Assembly (NCBI RefSeq): GCF_003855495.1
Contig: NZ_CP034088.1
Span: 62,001 to 126,000, forward strand
DNA from: Methylocystis rosea
Lineage (GTDB): Bacteria; Pseudomonadota; Alphaproteobacteria; Rhizobiales; Beijerinckiaceae
Reading direction: 5' to 3'
DNA length: 64,000 nucleotides
The notes under the pieces are model-generated. The model was not told the DNA's origin, did not search any database, and worked only from the letters and a program-made list of their open reading frames with translations. Every line of letters begins with the position of its first letter. Position 1 is the first letter of the stretch. Positions 51,427 to 61,400 of the stretch are shown here, one piece after another. A program made the translations under genes and the position numbers.

Positions 51427-52180
51427 TCAATCCTGCCCCCGTAACGCCGATCGTTCCGTAACAGCGCGGTGGAAATGTCGCGATTTGATCAGTCGGCTTC
51501 GCATGCAGACAGATTCTTTTCTTTCCTTCAGCGTGGGATCGAGTGTTGTCGTGTCGCCCTTGTCGGCTTCGTGAATCGGCGCCGCCACGATCACGCCGGT
51601 GTCGAGATCGACCGCATGTTCGGGCTCGTAGGCGAGATGCGTCGTGCCGTCCTTCATCTTGGCGATCTTCGCCTCTCGATCGGTCTTGCTCGTCCAATCC
51701 TCGTTCGAGAGCTTCTTACCTTTGCGCTTACGGTCGAGTCGGATCAGATCGTCGACGTCGGCGTCTCGACACCGCTTTCCTTGGCCATCCGAGTCAGCAT
51801 CTCGCGATAGCTTTCGCCATTGTCACGGCGCACGGTCGTCCGCAGCGCCGCGTTGGCTTCCATCGTCGACCCGTCGACGCCGATCCGCTCGCCCTTCACC
51901 AGACCATGTTCGGCGACGAGCTTCAGGACGAAGGCGAACACCTTCTCGTGCACTTCGTGCGGCAGACGGCTTCGCGTCTTCGACAACCAGGAATGATCGG
52001 GAACCTTGTCGCGCTTGCCGTGCCGAGTGAAATCTCCCAGCGATCTCGAATCCGAGCAGCCCCAGACAATGCAGCGCTCGCTGTCGAGCCCTTCGAAATA
52101 GCGAGTCGCAGAGGCGGCCAACCACAAACACGAGCTCGCAGCTCAACGTACGAGAACGGCCTGCCTACACTTTCATGCTC
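51427..52180 (-). pseudogene. IS1182-type transposase remnant
   Basis: Read leftward, the phases give YFEGLDSERCIVWGCSDSRS, DHSWLSKTRSRLPHEVHEKV, GERIGVDGSTMEANAALRTT, SYREMLTRMAKESGVETPT and, after phase changes, HLAYEPEHAVDLDTGVIVAA with HEADKGDTTTLDPTLKE. Order and content match IS1182-like DDE transposases. Both ends are missing. Confidence 0.82.
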
Positions 52181-52263
52181 CCGGCACCTCAGTCCCGGAT
52201 GGTCGCACCATACGCCTTGTTCTCGATGAACGCAGCTGGGCATTGGCACCGGATATCTTCATA

Positions 52264-52349
52264 CTGGTTACAAACCCCATCGAAAGCGCATTCGCGACGG
52301 TTCGGCATCGCACGGTGCGCATGAAAGGCGCGCTCTCGCCGGACACCGC
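52264..52349 (+). pseudogene. Short IS256 transposase fragment at the transposon's left border
   Basis: The plus strand reads LVTNPIESAFATVRHRTVRM and KGALSPDTA, the highly conserved NPIES...RTKG block of mutator transposases, and ends exactly where the Tni transposon begins at 52350. The matching continuation was not found on the other side of the transposon. Confidence 0.65.
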
Positions 52350-52513
52350 TGTCAGGACACATCAGAAATTGAGAAATCGGCCTGTTGAATTTCAATGCGT
52401 TACGAAACGCTGCTGATTTACGCGTATACATTTGAATTGAGAAAACGCCCGAATGATGTACAGTTGAATTGAGAATTTGCGGCTCAACCATTTCTCATGG
52501 ACGCGGCCGAAAA

Positions 52514-54175
52514 ATGAACAGCAATAATGAGAACGCGCCCTGCCCTGATGACGCCGACACGACGGGGTCCGACGACCCGCAGTGGTTAGAGGCATGTCGA
52601 CGCGAGGAGGCCATCAGAGAATTGTTAGGCCGCTCCGCGGGCGACCGGCTACGAACAAGCGACGTCGAAGATGTTGCTTTGGACCTCGGGATCAGTCGCG
52701 CGACACTTTATCGCCTCGTCGCGATCTATCGCGAAACGCCCACCGTTGAGGCGCTTCAGCCGAAGCCGCGAGGCCGATCGAAAGGGGCGCTCGCTCTCGA
52801 CAAATCGCGTCATAAGTTGATCCGCCAGACGATCCGGGAAGTCTATCTGAAGCCGCAGCGTCCAACGCTGACCCACCTCGTCGAACAAATCCATTTGCGT
52901 TTCGTCCAGCACGGATGGCCATTGCCAGATCGTCGAACGATCAAGACGCGCGTCGATGACATCGAGAGGCGATTGGTCGCGCGTAAACGGAAGGACAAAC
53001 GCGCGATCAAAGCGACAACGCCAGTTCCGGGCGAATACAAAGCCTCCCGGCCGCTCGAGGTGGTTCAGATCGATCACACGCTCGTCGATCTCATCGTCGT
53101 TCACGAAGAGACGCGCGAACCGCTCGCACGCCCTTGGCTGACGCTGGCGATCGATGTGTTTACGCGAATGATTACGGGCTTTCATCTTTCGATGGATCCC
53201 CCTTCACGGCTTTCCGTGAGCCTCTGCGTTCTCCATGGCGTTTACGACAAGACAGCCTGGTTGCAGGAACGTGAGATCGACGCGACATGGCCAGTCGCCG
53301 GCTTGCCAGAGGCCTTTCACGTCGACAATGGCGCAGATTTCAGAAGCAAGGCTTTCATTCGCGGTTGTCGCAACGAAGGCGTCGATATCATTTGGCGCCC
53401 GCCTGGCGAACCGCATTACGGCGGTCATATCGAACGGCTGATCGGAACGATGATGGGTCAGATGCATCTTCTGCCCGGCACTTCATTTGGAAATCCGATC
53501 GAACGAGGGTCCTACGATCCGAAAAAGAATTCAGCCATGTCGTTGCGAGAGCTCGAATGCTTTCTCGGCTGGGAGATTGCGGGCGGCTATCACGACCGAA
53601 TACACAGCACCTTGATGCGCTCACCATTGGCAGTCTGGCGCGAACATGAGGCGCGGATCAATCTGCGCATGCCGCATGATCGAATGGCCTTCTGGGTTTC
53701 GTTATTGCCCGAGGCGTATCGAACACTCAGGCCAGACGGCGTCTGGTTGCATGGATTGCCATACTGGTCGAACGTTTTAAGCGCCGATCTCGGAGGCGCC
53801 AAACGCGAGCTTTTAGTCAAATATGATCCCCGAGATATTTCAAGAATTTTTGTTCAGCGTCCTTCCGGGCGTTTCGTCGAAGCCCGGAGCCGCGATCTTA
53901 CGTGCCCATCAATAAGTCTCCGCGAATGGAAACTACGTCGGCGCGAAACGCGAGCGCAAGCGCGCGCGGAACGCGAACCGAACCAGTGGATCACTACTGC
54001 AAAGGCCAAGCGTCGCATTGTTGACGATGCAATAAGGAAGACGGCGCAGGCCCGCCGCGACCCGCAGCCCAAAAACAAGATTTCGGTGGATGACGAAGGA
54101 TTCGGCTCGCTCAAGGGCATCGACTCGCGCACTCCTTCCATTCTGGAAATCGCGGAGAAGCAGCGTGATCGATAG
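52514..54175 (+). CDS. tniA: TniA/TnsB-type DDE transposase
   Basis: From the ATG at 52514 the protein is 553 residues. An N-terminal helix-turn-helix (DVALDLGISRATLYRLVAIY-like region) leads to a Mu/retroviral integrase core with the DDE residues in VVQIDHTLVDLIV, EAFHVDNGADFRSKAF and GGHIERLIGTMMGQMH. A Mu-type beta-barrel (HGLPYWSNVLSADLG, VKYDPRDISRIFV) and a basic C-terminal tail that would contact TniB follow. It cuts and joins transposon ends. tniB starts inside its end. Confidence 0.93.
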   Translation: MNSNNENAPCPDDADTTGSDDPQWLEACRREEAIRELLGRSAGDRLRTSDVEDVALDLGISRATLYRLVAIYRETPTVEALQPKPRGRSKGALALDKSRHKLIRQTIREVYLKPQRPTLTHLVEQIHLRFVQHGWPLPDRRTIKTRVDDIERRLVARKRKDKRAIKATTPVPGEYKASRPLEVVQIDHTLVDLIVVHEETREPLARPWLTLAIDVFTRMITGFHLSMDPPSRLSVSLCVLHGVYDKTAWLQEREIDATWPVAGLPEAFHVDNGADFRSKAFIRGCRNEGVDIIWRPPGEPHYGGHIERLIGTMMGQMHLLPGTSFGNPIERGSYDPKKNSAMSLRELECFLGWEIAGGYHDRIHSTLMRSPLAVWREHEARINLRMPHDRMAFWVSLLPEAYRTLRPDGVWLHGLPYWSNVLSADLGGAKRELLVKYDPRDISRIFVQRPSGRFVEARSRDLTCPSISLREWKLRRRETRAQARAEREPNQWITTAKAKRRIVDDAIRKTAQARRDPQPKNKISVDDEGFGSLKGIDSRTPSILEIAEKQRDR

Positions 54176-55046
54176 GGCCGCCCACGTCACGGACGAAGTT
54201 GCAAGTCTTCTCGACGCATCTAATGACGCGCGGATCCAATTTATTCGATCAAAGCCGTGGGTCCACTATCCAAAAGCAAAACATATCGTCGATTTGATTC
54301 AGGGTCTCCCGACTCACCCGCGCACGACGCGAATGCCGTCAATCGCCGTCTATGGCGACAGCGGCATGGGAAAATCGATGATCGTCGGGCGCTTCAAGCA
54401 CGACCAGATGCTCGCTTTCGATGCAGCAACAGCCGACGCACGACGTAAATTTCTCGTTGTGGAGTTGGCGGGCGGGCCGGGCGAGCGGCGCCTTTATGCA
54501 CAAATTCTCTCTGCACTTGGCGCCCCTTCCAATCCGCGCGCGACAATTGTCGCATTAGAGCAGACGACAATTCGACTATTGCGAGCCGTGGGCGTTCAAG
54601 TCCTGCTGATAGATGAAATTCATAATATCATCGCCGGTTCATGGCGCGAGCAGCGTGTCGTTCTGAACACGCTTCGTTTCTTGAGTAACGAGCTTCAGCT
54701 TTCGCTTGTCTGCTTCGGCATCACGGAAGCACGTGAGGCGATCAACGGCGACGTACAGCTTGCCAGACGCTTTGATGTTGTCACGTTGCCGCGCTGGAAA
54801 GCCGATGACGAGTTTCAGCAACTCGTCCTTGCCATTCTCCGCAATCTCCCGCTTCGTCAGCCGAGCATTCTGACGGCGCGCGGTCTCAAACGAATTCTTC
54901 GAGTGACTGAAGGCGTAACGTCAAAAATATTCCGCCTTGTGAATGAAGTCGCGATCCAGGCTATCGAGACAGGAACGGAACGACTAACCGACGAAGCCAT
55001 TGATGATTGGAGGCCTATCAGCGAGGAGGAAGCCGCGTTCCAATGA
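54165..55046 (+). CDS. tniB: TniB/TnsC-type AAA+ ATPase
   Basis: A GTG at 54165, eight bases behind GGAG, opens 293 residues and overlaps tniA by 11 bp. The AAA+ core has Walker A YGDSGMGKSMIVGRF near residue 63 and Walker B VQVLLIDEIHNIIAG, with a C-terminal lid (LKRILRVTEGVTSKIFRLVN). TnsC-like ATPases form filaments on target DNA, recruit the transposase and are set by TniQ. Confidence 0.92.
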   Translation: MIDRAAHVTDEVASLLDASNDARIQFIRSKPWVHYPKAKHIVDLIQGLPTHPRTTRMPSIAVYGDSGMGKSMIVGRFKHDQMLAFDAATADARRKFLVVELAGGPGERRLYAQILSALGAPSNPRATIVALEQTTIRLLRAVGVQVLLIDEIHNIIAGSWREQRVVLNTLRFLSNELQLSLVCFGITEAREAINGDVQLARRFDVVTLPRWKADDEFQQLVLAILRNLPLRQPSILTARGLKRILRVTEGVTSKIFRLVNEVAIQAIETGTERLTDEAIDDWRPISEEEAAFQ

Positions 55047-55927
55047 CGATGCTGATCAACGCCGCTCGGCGGCCCTTGCCGGTCGTCCTCGACCCGACGC
55101 CCGACGAACTTCTTTCATCGTGGCTTCATCGTCATGCAGCTTTCTATGGGCTCACGGAGCCCATGCTCATCTCGTGGCTAAAGCTCGAATCGAAGAAGCT
55201 GCGTAGCCTCGACTTCCGCCCAGGTCTCGGCCAGATCGCACGCATCGTAGATTCGTTTCGCACTGATCCAATGGATGTTGTCGCCATGACGCATACAGCG
55301 CTTCCAATCGAGGTCGCGGCACTGGTTGGAAGAGGCAAGCCGATTCAATTCTGTCGGACATGCTGCGAGCGACATCGCGCGGCTGACACTCCGGGAGCGG
55401 TTCTAAAAAGCTGGCTTGAGGCGTGGCGCGTTACTTGTCCTCTATGCGGTTCGCCGCTCTCAGAAATCGAGGGACCTCGTGCCGGCTGCGATACCGTCCG
55501 AAACACGAGCCCATTTGGGGACCATTGGGACGCCGCCAAAATCGGAGAGGAGCTTGTCAATCGTCACTTGCGGGGCGAGCCGACGCCGCTAGCATCCCCT
55601 ATTGCGATGATGCGGCTTTTGCTGATCTTAAATCGCCCGCAGACGACGCAGCCCCCCGAAGGCTACAATAAGAGCTGGTTGCTCAACGAGATCGTTCCAG
55701 GATTTGACGCCGAAGCATTACGCATAGCGCCGTCCATCAGCAAAGGCGCAAACGCTATGGTGCCGCTCTATTTACGCATCGCGCTACTCGCCGGTCTCGC
55801 AGTCGCCGCGAAAAACGCGGCGGATACGATTCAGCGCCTGCGCCCCTTCTGTCGCCCCGTCTATCGAAAGCGATTCGACGAGCTCGCCTACGCCGCGCTC
55901 GGGATGCCGCTGGAGTTCTCAATTTAA
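55043..55927 (+). CDS. tniQ: TniQ-family target-selection protein
   Basis: The ATG at 55043 overlaps tniB by 4 bp and gives 294 residues. The N-terminus has the TniQ pattern PTPDELLSSWLHRHAAFYGL. A zinc-binding segment follows: FCRTCCERHRAADTPG and VTCPLCGSPLSEIEG. TniQ links TnsC filaments to the target reader. Length is close to that of Tn402/Tn5053 TniQ. No Cas gene, TnsD, TnsE or resolvase gene accompanies it. Confidence 0.88.
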   Translation: MTMLINAARRPLPVVLDPTPDELLSSWLHRHAAFYGLTEPMLISWLKLESKKLRSLDFRPGLGQIARIVDSFRTDPMDVVAMTHTALPIEVAALVGRGKPIQFCRTCCERHRAADTPGAVLKSWLEAWRVTCPLCGSPLSEIEGPRAGCDTVRNTSPFGDHWDAAKIGEELVNRHLRGEPTPLASPIAMMRLLLILNRPQTTQPPEGYNKSWLLNEIVPGFDAEALRIAPSISKGANAMVPLYLRIALLAGLAVAAKNAADTIQRLRPFCRPVYRKRFDELAYAALGMPLEFSI

Positions 55928-56022
55928 GCGTCAAAGCTCGAAAATGCGCGCCGAAATTCTCAAATATGATGTCAACGCGCCGCGCGAACAGGGATTTTCT
56001 AATCAAAGGATGTATCCTGACA

Positions 56023-56562
56023 ACGTCCTCCATCGCCGCGACGAAGCTGGCGTCGGCCTGCGGGGGAATCACCCACTGCTGCTTGCGATGGGGTTTGAGA
56101 ATGTTTTTTTAAGACACGACCGATCGTGCTGTCGCTCGCCGTCTCGACGATTTCGAGCTCGACGACTTTCTTTTCCAGCAGCCGCAACGTCCAGCGCGCA
56201 TAGCCTTTCGGCGGCGTCGAGCAGGACAGGGCGATCAGCCTGGCTTCCTTCTCGCCGTCAAAAATCCGCGGCACGGAGGGACGCGTGTGCGGCTTGCGCG
56301 TCAAGACCGCGGCGAAGCCCTCCTCTATGAGCTGCTTGCGCACCCGATAGACCATCGACGCGCTCGTCTCCAATTGTTCGATGATCTCGCCGTCGCTCAA
56401 GCCTTCGCCCGCCTCGGAAACGTCCGCCTTCAGCAAAATTTGAGCCTTTATCAGCGTCTTCGCCCCATACTTGCCCTTGCGCAGCATGGCTTCCAGATGC
56501 GCCCGCTCCTCGCCGCTCAAGCGCACCACATACCGCTTCACGCCGACTGCTTCCCGCGCCAT
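56023..56562 (-). pseudogene. IS630-family transposase, cut by the Tni transposon
   Basis: The 5' part starts MAREAVGVKRYVVRLSGEER with a helix-turn-helix (GLSDGEIIEQLETSASMVYR) and PPKGYARWTLRLLEKKVVEL. At a run of seven A (near 56107) the product continues in the next phase as ILKPHRKQQWVIPPQADASF and VAAMEDV, up to the transposon end. The catalytic half beyond is missing. The A-run may be a programmed frameshift site. Confidence 0.85.
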
Positions 56563-56873
56563 CTTCGCCTCCTGAAGGTCGAATCAATGGCAGTAGCGAA
56601 TCAGGGATAGCCAGCCGGGGGAAGCGCCCTATTCAAATTCGCTGAAGCGACCCACTAGCAGGACCGGTACACTTTTGCGCCGCCGTAAAAATAACAGAGC
56701 AAAGCCGGTTTAGTGGTACACTTTGCGTCCGCCATTTAGAGCTGTAGGACCTTGCCACGCGACGATTATTTGCTCGTTCGCCGTCAGCACAAGTCGATAA
56801 AGGTCTGCATCGGCATCTTTCGTGAAACATCAGCGGCCTTGATGCGTAAACCACTGATTATAGGTACAAAACT
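56563..56873. repeat. Interval with two IS-end-like direct repeats
   Basis: GGTACACTTTTGCGCCGCC (56666-56684) and GGTACACTTTGCGTCCGCC (56715-56733) are near-identical direct repeats 49 bp apart. They resemble multiple terminal repeats at an IS21-type end, so this may be the border of a lost element. No gene is seen. Confidence 0.45.
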
Positions 56874-58250
56874 CTATGGAGCGTAACCGAACGCTTGGTT
56901 GAGCCGCGAGATTGCGACGCCAACGTTGATCGCGGCGTTCGCCTGCATACGCTGGGCCTCGAGTTGGATCTGCCGCACGCGATAGAGGTCGAACGCGCTT
57001 ACCTCGCCAATTCGATATGATTTGCGCGACAGTTCGAATTGTTCATCGGCGACTGAGAGTCGGTTGTTGGCGATTTCAGCGGCGCGCCGCGTAGCAGCGA
57101 GCATCACGCGCGCCGCCTTTATCTCCGCCGTTACGACGCGCTTGGCGCGATCATATTCGGCCCGGGCGCGATCCATTTCGGCTCGCGCTTCTGCGCGTCT
57201 CGGCGCATTGCGACCAGGTGTTGGCAATGGAATGCGAATGCGAACGCCAATAGTGGTCGAATCCGTGCGTTGGTTCGAGACGATTTGCGAAGGGTCGGTC
57301 GAATACTGATTGTTGTATTCGCGCCGTCCGAACACGCCGATATCGGGACTGGCGATGGGTGTCGCGTCGACGAGCCGCAGCTGGGCTTCAGCTCGTACGA
57401 GCGCTGCCCGCGGCGTTCGCAAAGCTGGATGATCTTCTATATCAGTTGCGGGACGCACCGATTCGAGCGTGCCCTCCGGGGGCGCGCCGCCAGTCAGCGC
57501 CATGTAGTTCACCCGAGCAACCTTCATGGCGCCTTCCGCCTGGGCGAGCTCCGTTTCGGCGGCGAGTGTCTCGTTCGTCGCGAGCAGCGCGTCGCTCTGG
57601 GCGGCGTCGCCGAGTTCGACGCGGCGGGTCATATCCCGGCCGATATCATGGGCTGTCATCACGCGCGTCCGGGCAACGGCGACATTTCGCGCCGCGCGAC
57701 TCGCATTCCACCAGGCGTCACGCAATAGGCCCGCGACATCCAGCCGACGTAACGCGAAGCGTTGCTCAACTTCGCGAATCCCGGTCGTCACCGTCGCCTC
57801 AAAGGCGTCGCGCTGCCCCGGCAGCCATAGGGGCATGCCGGCTTCCATTTCCAGTTCATTGTAGTTGCGTAAGTTTCCGGATAGCGCACTACGCTGCGAG
57901 CCGCCGACATATGGCGATCCTGGCGTGATCGAATTCGCGGTGGCGTAGCGCGCGGAGATCGCGCGATATTGCGCTTCAAGCGACTTGCTTTGCGCATCGA
58001 TAGCGACGGCCATGTCGAGATGTTGGGCTAGCACTTGATTGGATGCAGGCTTGCGGACGCGCGGCCTCTTGTCGACACGTAACGACTTGGCGCGTTTGAC
58101 CCGGACCTTCTTCTTGCCCTCGAAAAGGACTTCAACGCGCAGCATTTCTTGTGCTGGCATTAATGGGGGTGTCGCCTTAGTTTCGGCGCGTAACGCGGAA
58201 GACGTATAGGCGAGAAATATTGCCGCGACAAGGATCAACCAAGAGCTCAT
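56874..58250 (-). CDS. Outer-membrane efflux protein of the RND metal pump (CzcC-like)
   Basis: The 458-residue protein has a signal peptide (ILVAAIFLAYTSSALRA) and TolC-family coiled-coil repeats: MTRRVELGDAAQSDALLATN, QFELSRKSYRIGEVSAFDLY and a C-terminal RLNQAFGYAP. An unusual basic insert near residues 45-70 (KKKVRVKRAKSLRVDKRPRV) follows the signal. It forms the channel across the outer membrane for the pump encoded by the overlapping upstream gene (4 bp overlap). Confidence 0.88.
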   Translation of the reverse strand: MSSWLILVAAIFLAYTSSALRAETKATPPLMPAQEMLRVEVLFEGKKKVRVKRAKSLRVDKRPRVRKPASNQVLAQHLDMAVAIDAQSKSLEAQYRAISARYATANSITPGSPYVGGSQRSALSGNLRNYNELEMEAGMPLWLPGQRDAFEATVTTGIREVEQRFALRRLDVAGLLRDAWWNASRAARNVAVARTRVMTAHDIGRDMTRRVELGDAAQSDALLATNETLAAETELAQAEGAMKVARVNYMALTGGAPPEGTLESVRPATDIEDHPALRTPRAALVRAEAQLRLVDATPIASPDIGVFGRREYNNQYSTDPSQIVSNQRTDSTTIGVRIRIPLPTPGRNAPRRAEARAEMDRARAEYDRAKRVVTAEIKAARVMLAATRRAAEIANNRLSVADEQFELSRKSYRIGEVSAFDLYRVRQIQLEAQRMQANAAINVGVAISRLNQAFGYAP

Positions 58251-61200
58251 AAACGCGCGTCCTCGCGCCAGCGAGCCGTTGGCGATCGAGTTCCACGGGC
58301 GCTCAGCTTCTGGCGTAGAAAAAGACTAAGATTAGCGGAGCGATCGTAAAGAATCGGCAGCAGCACGAGCGTCAGCACGGTCGCTGAAATCAGTCCGCCG
58401 ATGACCACGACCGCGAGGGGCCGCTGGATCTCGGCGCCCGGCCCATGTGCAAACAAAAAGGGTATTAGACCGAAGGCTGCAATGGCCGCGGTGAGCATCA
58501 CCGGCCGCATGCGCCGGCGCGCGCCCTCGACGACAGCTTCGCGCGTCGTGCGCGTGCCTTCCGCGACTAGCTTGTTAATGTACGAGATCAGCACAACGCC
58601 GTTGAGCACGGCGATGCCGATAAGGGCAATGAAACCGACAGACGACGGCACAGACATGAATTCTCCCGAAAGCCACAGGGCCAGAATGCCTCCAATCGCC
58701 GCAAAGGGCACATTGCAAAATACCAGCGTCGCCTGCAGCATCGAACTGAAGGTCAGATAGAGCAGGAGAAAGATCAACGCCAGCGCGATGGGCACGACGA
58801 TGGCAAGACGCGCTGAGGCGCGCTGTTGGTTCTCAAACTGCCCGCCCCATTGGTAACGATAGCCCGGCGGCGTCTTCACATTTTGCCCGACCGCCTTTTT
58901 CGCCTCGTCAACGAAGCCGACGAGATCACGTTCCGACACGTTGGCGAGCACAGTCGCGAATCGGCGACCTTGTTCACGAATCACTTGGATGGGGCCGTCC
59001 TCCGCCTGCACCTGGGCAATTTGCGACAGTTCGACAACTTTTCCTTCCGAAGACACCACCGGCAGCCGCGCGAAGTCCACCGAAGAGCGGCGCGAAGTTT
59101 CGGATCCACGAATGACAAGCGGCGTGCGTATCGGTCCTTCGAGAACAATGCCAACTTGTTGTCCGTCGACCCAGACGCGCAGCGCATCCTGGATCTCCTC
59201 AGCATTGAGACCGAAGCGTCCGGCGGCAAGCCGGTCGACGCGCGCGGTGAGATAACGCATGCCATCGTTCTGCAGGCCGAAGACGTCGCGCGCGCCTTTG
59301 ATCTTACGCAGAATCTCCTCCACGTCGCGTGTGAGGCGATTGAGCTCGTTGATGTCGTCACCAAAGATTTTGACAACGACATCGCCGCGCGCGCCGATGA
59401 TCATCTCCTGCACGCGCATGTCGATCGGCTGCGAAAAGGCGTAAGAAATGCCTGGCGTGGAGTCGAGCACCGCGCGGATTTCGCCCATCAACCAGGCCAT
59501 GCCCTTGCCGCGCCATTCGTTTGGCGGCGCGAGTGAGAGGAAGTTGTCGGTATCGTTGAGTCCGACAGGGTCGATGCCGAGTTCGTCAGCGCCGGCGCGC
59601 GCCATCATGCCCTTGACTTCGGGCACCCGACTCATGATTTCGCGTTGAATGCGCATGTCGGTCTCGGCGGTTTCTTTGACACTAACCGTTGGATGTTTGC
59701 GCACAGTGATGACTGGCGTTCCCTCGTCCATCACCGGCATGAATGTCTGGCCGATGCGGGAATAGGCGACGCCGGCGACAATAAGGCCGAAGAAGGCGAT
59801 GGCGGCGACCCACGACGGCTTCGAGAGCGCGCGCAGGAGCAAGGGCTCGTAGATCGCGGCGATCTTGCGCACGAGCCAGGGCTCGTCGGAATGACCGGGC
59901 CTGAGCAGCGTGGCGCTCAGCGCTGGCACCACGGTTAGCGACAGGACGAGCGCAGAGCCGAGGGCGAATGCGATGGTGAGCGCGACGGGCGAAAACAAAC
60001 GACCTTCCAACCCTTCGAGCGAGAGCAACGGAAGGAAGACGGTGACGATGATGATAACGCCAGAGACAAGCGGCGTTGCGACCTCTTTCGTCGCCTCCAG
60101 AGTCATGAAAATGCGGTCAGAGAGAGTCGCGTCATGCGCATTCGCCATGCGATGCTCGACATTCTCGACGACGACAACGGCGCAGTCGACGAGCAGGCCG
60201 ATGGCGATAGCGAGGCCGCCGAGAGACATGATATTGGCGGAGAGGCCCGACAGCCGCATGATGCCGAAGGTCGCGAGCGCGGCGAGCGGCAGGATGACCG
60301 AGACGACGATCGCCGCGCGCAGATTGCCCAAGAATAGTGCAAGCAGAACCACGACGAGGACGATCGCTTCGAGTAGAACCTTTTGCACCGTCCACACCGC
60401 CTTGCCGATCAGTTCGCTGCGGTCGTAGAAGATTTCGAATCTGGCGCCCTTTGGTAGGGTCGGCTCGAGTTCGGCGAGTTTCGCCTTGACGCCACTTACG
60501 ACGGTGCGCGCATCGGCGCCGCGCAGGCCAAGCACGAGGCCCCATACCGCCTCGTCCTCGCCATTGCGGACGACGACGCCGTTGCGCGCCAATGAGCCAT
60601 AGCGCACTTCTGCCACGTCGCCGACACGCACGATGCCGGAGTCGTGCGCCGCGATGACGACCGAGCGAATATCGTCGAGAGAACGTAACCTCCCTTCGGC
60701 GCGCACCAGCAGCGCCTCCTCGCCGTCCCGTACGCGGCCGGCGCCGTCATTTCTGTTATTGTTTCGAAGGCTCGAATCGAGCATCTTTACTGTAACGCCG
60801 CGCGCCGCCATGGCGGAAGGCGATGGCGCGACTTCGAATGTGCGCACGAAACCGCCAAGTCTATTGAGATCAGCGACGCCAGGCAGGCCGCGGAGGGCGG
60901 GACGAATCGTCCAGTCGAAAAGCGTGCGCTGTTCCGACGGGGATAAATCACCGCCCACGATTGTGAACATCAGCATCTCGCCGAGCGGCGTCACGATCGG
61001 CGCAAGCCCGCCACTGACGCCATCGGGTAACTGATCCTGGGCTAAGGCAAGCCGCTCATTGACTTGTACGCGCGCCCAATAAATGTCGGTTCCCTCCTCG
61101 AATTCGAAAGTCAGCAACGCCACCGAATAGCGCGTGATGGAGCGCATCCGGACAAGATGAGGAATACCTTTAGCGGCGAGTTCGATCGGCGCTGTGACGC

Positions 61201-61390
61201 GAGCTTCCAGCTCCTCAGGCGTGAGGCCCGGCGCACGCATGGCGACCAGCACCTGTGCTGGAGCGACGTCAGGGAAAGCGTCGATTGGGAGTTTGAAATA
61301 GCTGACGGCGCCCCAGACCGCGAGTCCGAGCGCGGCGATGAGAACCAGGAGCCGTTGTCCAAGCGCAAGGCGGATCAGTTTTTCGAGCAT
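58247..61390 (-). CDS. HME-type RND heavy-metal efflux pump (CzcA/CusA family)
   Basis: The 1047-residue protein has the RND plan: TM1 near the N-terminus (RLLVLIAALGLAVWG), two large periplasmic loops (for example PDVAPAQVLVAMRAPGLTPE and IGARGDVVVKIFGDD), and two blocks of membrane helices. TM4 reads LGGLAIAIGLLVDCAVVVVE, with the conserved Asp but without the DFG motif of CzcA. That resembles other HME subgroups more than the Co/Zn/Cd type, so the metal is open. It acts as a trimeric proton-driven exporter with the adaptor (10 bp upstream) and channel genes. Confidence 0.92.
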   Translation of the reverse strand: MLEKLIRLALGQRLLVLIAALGLAVWGAVSYFKLPIDAFPDVAPAQVLVAMRAPGLTPEELEARVTAPIELAAKGIPHLVRMRSITRYSVALLTFEFEEGTDIYWARVQVNERLALAQDQLPDGVSGGLAPIVTPLGEMLMFTIVGGDLSPSEQRTLFDWTIRPALRGLPGVADLNRLGGFVRTFEVAPSPSAMAARGVTVKMLDSSLRNNNRNDGAGRVRDGEEALLVRAEGRLRSLDDIRSVVIAAHDSGIVRVGDVAEVRYGSLARNGVVVRNGEDEAVWGLVLGLRGADARTVVSGVKAKLAELEPTLPKGARFEIFYDRSELIGKAVWTVQKVLLEAIVLVVVLLALFLGNLRAAIVVSVILPLAALATFGIMRLSGLSANIMSLGGLAIAIGLLVDCAVVVVENVEHRMANAHDATLSDRIFMTLEATKEVATPLVSGVIIIVTVFLPLLSLEGLEGRLFSPVALTIAFALGSALVLSLTVVPALSATLLRPGHSDEPWLVRKIAAIYEPLLLRALSKPSWVAAIAFFGLIVAGVAYSRIGQTFMPVMDEGTPVITVRKHPTVSVKETAETDMRIQREIMSRVPEVKGMMARAGADELGIDPVGLNDTDNFLSLAPPNEWRGKGMAWLMGEIRAVLDSTPGISYAFSQPIDMRVQEMIIGARGDVVVKIFGDDINELNRLTRDVEEILRKIKGARDVFGLQNDGMRYLTARVDRLAAGRFGLNAEEIQDALRVWVDGQQVGIVLEGPIRTPLVIRGSETSRRSSVDFARLPVVSSEGKVVELSQIAQVQAEDGPIQVIREQGRRFATVLANVSERDLVGFVDEAKKAVGQNVKTPPGYRYQWGGQFENQQRASARLAIVVPIALALIFLLLYLTFSSMLQATLVFCNVPFAAIGGILALWLSGEFMSVPSSVGFIALIGIAVLNGVVLISYINKLVAEGTRTTREAVVEGARRRMRPVMLTAAIAAFGLIPFLFAHGPGAEIQRPLAVVVIGGLISATVLTLVLLPILYDRSANLSLFLRQKLSARGTRSPTARWREDARL

Positions 61391-61400
61391 TGTTTCCTGA

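Larger units (their letters stand above)
52350..56022 (+). mobile_element. Compact TniA-TniB-TniQ transposon without cargo
   Basis: The left end begins TGTCAGGACACATC and the complement of the right end TGTCAGGATACATC. Inside each end are three similar motifs of TTGAATTGAGAA type (left near 52365, 52431 and 52463; right near 55913, 55960 and 56000), as expected for TnsB/TniA binding sites. The 3673-bp element holds only three overlapping genes. No 5-bp duplication is visible (ACCGC against ACGTC), so the flanks differ in origin or have mutated. Confidence 0.82.
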
